Assembly: GCA_902729315.2 (NCBI GenBank)
Contig: LR746276.1
Span: 4,260,169-4,324,168, forward strand
DNA: 64,000 nucleotides
Reading direction: 5' to 3'
From: Spirodela intermedia
Taxonomy: Eukaryota > Streptophyta > Magnoliopsida > Alismatales > Araceae
Part shown: piece by piece, positions 60,934-64,000 of the stretch
Layout: the number at the start of each line of letters is the position of its first letter
Position numbering within the stretch: position 1 is the first letter of the stretch
Position numbers and translations under genes: made by a program
Notes under the pieces: model-generated
The model's input: the letters and a program-made list of their open reading frames with translations, nothing else
What the model was told of the DNA's origin: nothing
Database searches by the model: none

Positions 60934-61561
60934 CGCCGCGTCCCAGGATCTGCGAAATCAGCAGAGAAAAGGACCACAAGGCAAGAGGAAAACCAGCCGC
61001 AGACGCGGCAGACCGGCAGACCAACGAGAGGTGGGAGGCAAGTAAGAAAACAGAGGAAGAGAGAAATCTCTGCGCAAAGAGATCGTCAGGATAGCCGGGA
61101 AAGAAAACCACCCGCAGACGTCAGCTGTAGAAGAACGAGAAACCAGGAAGAACACGCCAGCAGACCTGGAGATCTATTGACAGAGGAGATGTGGAAAAAT
61201 CAAGAAAAACAAGAAATAGACTTTCCCGTCGACGGGAATAATCCGCACAAAACCAACCAAGAAAGAAGACCAGTCGCAGAAGCAAATCTACAGACTAACG
61301 AGACGCGAGAAGAAAGAACAAAGATGCACGGGATAAGGGACTTCCCCGCGCTCAAAGGCCGTCACCGAAACGAAAGACGGCCGCAGACGGAGCAGATTCG
61401 CAGGCCAATCCAGAGCGACCTCCGGCAGGAATCAACCGCAAGAGATCGCAGCACCAAGAAGGAGTCACCAGAGAGGGAGAGAGAGCGAGCGAGCGAGAGC
61501 GAGGGAACGGTAGACAGAGAAAGAGCGGGAGAGAATGAGAGAGATGACTGGACGGAATGGG
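60934..61561 (-). promoter_or_regulatory. 5' leader of CDC20 copy 4
   Basis: This is the counterpart of 6152-6779, almost unchanged. A leader intron was not resolved. Confidence 0.5.
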
Positions 61562-61632
61562 CTATATATACGGCCAAGATTCAAAGGCGCGCCAAGGCGT
61601 ACTTCCCGCCAACGGTCATCTTCATAACGGCC
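61562..61632 (-). promoter_or_regulatory. CDC20 copy 4 promoter (MSA, E2F, TATA)
   Basis: TATATATA is at 61563-61570, the E2F-like sites are at about 61587-61596 and 61603-61612, the MSA-like GCCAACGGTCA is at 61608-61618, and a second AACGG core is at 61626-61630. It is identical in layout to copy 1. Confidence 0.7.
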
Positions 61633-64000
61633 CGCCTCTTTCTCTCTCTTTAGGCAGGGGTTCTTGGCTCATGAATTAAGCGAGCTTAACTATGATAAGC
61701 TCCACATTGATTCACCGGTTTGTGCGCCATTTCCCTAGACTACTTAGCATAGTAAAAGGCACCGCAAAATCCTCTTTCTTCGTGTTGATGTTGATGGAAC
61801 TGATCGTTGTAAAACTCTTATTGGTGTATTCAAGCATATTGGTTACGTTAAACGTTTTTTATTATGGGTGATTGATTAACCATTGTAAACTCTAGGATTA
61901 TAATTTTCGGTCTCTTTATTGAATTGAAACACAAGAGATTAACTAACTTGTTCCATGTTAAGCTCCAAATTGTTCCATATCTAATCCCCTAAGATCCTTA
62001 AATCTTAGTCTATTAATTATCTTTCCCCTTCCAAGCAAGGAAGGAGAGTTCTATAAAAAGTTCTCTATCAAATCGTGCAAAATTAAACAATTTATTTACT
62101 TTTAGATTGTTTCATTTCAACGATCTTTTAAACATTGTTGATTTGAGCTAGTACTGCAAGTGTGTAGCACTTGGGTTTTTTAGTTCTATACACAAGTATA
62201 GAAATGTGTATACATTGGAAATATATTTGAAATAAATTCACAATGTAATAAACACCACATAAAAAATCAAATATTTCTATTTGTGATGAAGGCTATAATA
62301 TTATTTGACAATTTATGAAGCTTCAATTTTGGTACTGATGTGACAACACATGGCGAGATTTGTAACTAATGTTAAAAACTACTAGGCAGCCCTTAATGTA
62401 GAATATGGAGATTGGAGTTCAACCAACAAAGGAAATAAAGGATTGATAATAATATGAGGAAAGTAATTTCGCTTGACCAAACCACTATAAGCCTAGTGTG
62501 TGAAGACTATTGAGAATAATTTGAGGAAAATACTAGTTTGATCATAAAAAAGGTCATGTTCACCTCTCTTTTAGTTCCTCATGCTGCCTTTATCAAATCA
62601 ATAAGGCTCTTTACAAAAAAAACATGACACTTAATAGACCAATACGCTTATTTGAATAGATATATATGAGGTCTCTTTGAGTGAATTTTCCTTTCTATAG
62701 ATTTACTATAATATTTTTTTTCATAGATGTTAGAATAAGAATTTAATCTAATAGAAATTATATAAATCAATTAGGAAAGTACTAAATAATCTTAAATTAA
62801 ATTTTATTTCTGTAAAATTTATTCCATGTTTTAGGAAGATGGAGTTGAAAATATCACCCCTTTATTTCATTTATAGGAGTTTAAAACAAAAAAATATGAG
62901 TATTAAATAAACAACTAAATAGTATAGATATATTTAGATATTATTTCTTTAAGAGGTGCTCTTGTTGCTTAGCTTAGTTAATTAGAGAATACCATTTTTG
63001 GTTTCAAATATCTAAAGCTGCTTAGAATTTTCTCTGATACTTTCGTTTCTAAATTTTATTACCCTCAAACCTCCTTTCAGCCACCTTCCAATATCTTAAG
63101 TACCATTTTCAATTAGTTGAAGCATTTAAGGTGAAGATTGGGGACTAATTGATCAAATTCTGAAGATACATTTCACGTTTTCTCATCAAATAAATTTTAT
63201 ATGATATGCCTCTATTTGCGAAAAACTTATGAGGAAACATTTTTTATTTAGGTTAAAGGTTACATGAAAAAAGCTAAAACAATTGCTATAAAATACTCAA
63301 GATTCTCATGATTATTTTTTATAATATATCAAAATCATTATTCCAATACACATTTTTTATTTCTTGTCATTAAATTTATTCCAACATTTTCCCAAACTCA
63401 CCAAATCACCTTCTGATCCACTTTGCAAAAAGAGATGGAGAAATTGAGGGATAGAGGTTTACGAGGGGGAGGGGGGAGAATGTAGGTCTCTAATTGGGTA
63501 GACAAATTTAGGGGGTGGATGAATTGATTTTTCATTTTTTTTAGTTAAGTATAACATATTTATTTTTTGTTTCACTATATTTTAATATGTTGCATATTTC
63601 TCTATGTTAATATAAAAATATGAAACAATTTAGAAGAAGTTCATTCACAAAAGATTGTATAATGGTTTGGCCAAACTCTATCAGCGTATATTCACTTTTC
63701 AGGAATGCAACTCAATTATATTATTCCACCACAAGAATATGCTTAATTTTACGGGGTTTAATAATCTCATTCCCAAACTATGTGAGCCTATGACCCTTAG
63801 AATTGCTACGCTCCTAAGTTTCCTCATTGCATACACATACATGTGCCTCAATGACCAATGTGACTATAGTGATGATGCAACACATGTCTCCATTAGTTCA
63901 AATACAATAATCAATGTGATTACGTTGATGATATGCTACAACTGTTTCAACCAGTCCACACACCACAACTCAAAATAAAATAAAAAATAATCAAGAATGA
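61633..64000 (-). other. Upstream flank of CDC20 copy 4 with complete gamma repeat
   Basis: This is the fullest example of the upstream flank: AT-rich sequence, gamma at about 62205-63430, then a G-rich run near 63460-63480. It runs off the window edge. No supported gene. Confidence 0.6.

Overview
The window looks like a repeat-rich, AT-rich plant nuclear region, probably from a monocot because the one host gene is very GC-rich at third codon positions (this lineage call is an inference). The only recognisable host gene is a four-exon CDC20, the WD40 activator of the anaphase-promoting complex. It is present in four near-identical, apparently open copies of 470 codons plus one relic that keeps only the promoter and upstream flank. 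Orientations along the window are -, +, (relic -), +, -. Almost everything else is decayed Ty3/gypsy retrotransposon of the Athila type, with LTRs of about 1.63 kb.

Layout. 1-8056: duplication unit 1, with CDC20 copy 1 (minus, 4392-6151) and its cell-cycle-type promoter (about 6780-6850). 8057-8570: a displaced, inverted piece of unit flank. 8571-12495: CDC20 copy 2 (plus, 8903-10662), whose leader is cut off before the core promoter. 12496-28101: a retroelement cluster with a plus-strand gag fragment (E1) whose LTR is split by a solo LTR with TSD cgtac, another complete LTR (16971-18607), and a long minus-strand gag-pol element (E2). 28102-39865: the fifth unit, reduced to promoter and upstream flank and split by a solo LTR (TSD ggagc) and by E3 (29882-37482, TSD gtcat). 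E3 has both LTRs, but protease-RT-integrase is replaced by an unrelated acidic reading frame in frame with gag. 39866-47019: minus-strand gag-pol element E4, truncated, sitting between two inverted units. 47020-56551: unit 3 with CDC20 copy 3 (plus, 50399-52158). 56552-57345: spacer. 57346-64000: unit 4 with CDC20 copy 4 (minus, 59174-60933), running off the window.

Units 1 and 3 are collinear inverted copies with no net indel from about 190 to 6870 (paired coordinates sum to 56550). Units 3 and 4 mirror each other (sum 111332). Copies 1 and 4 are direct copies offset by 54782. The gene was copied as genomic DNA, with introns, promoter and flanks.

The most unusual signal is inside the LTRs. 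Each reasonably intact LTR carries a plant snRNA-type upstream element (RTCCCACATCG), then exactly 25 bases, then a TATA box, then a GC-rich hairpin-forming stretch of about 180 bases ending in TTTT. This is the layout of a plant RNA polymerase III small-RNA gene. For the minus-strand elements it is antisense to gag-pol. The second is the E3 gag fusion. All comparisons were made by eye; no alignment or database search was run.
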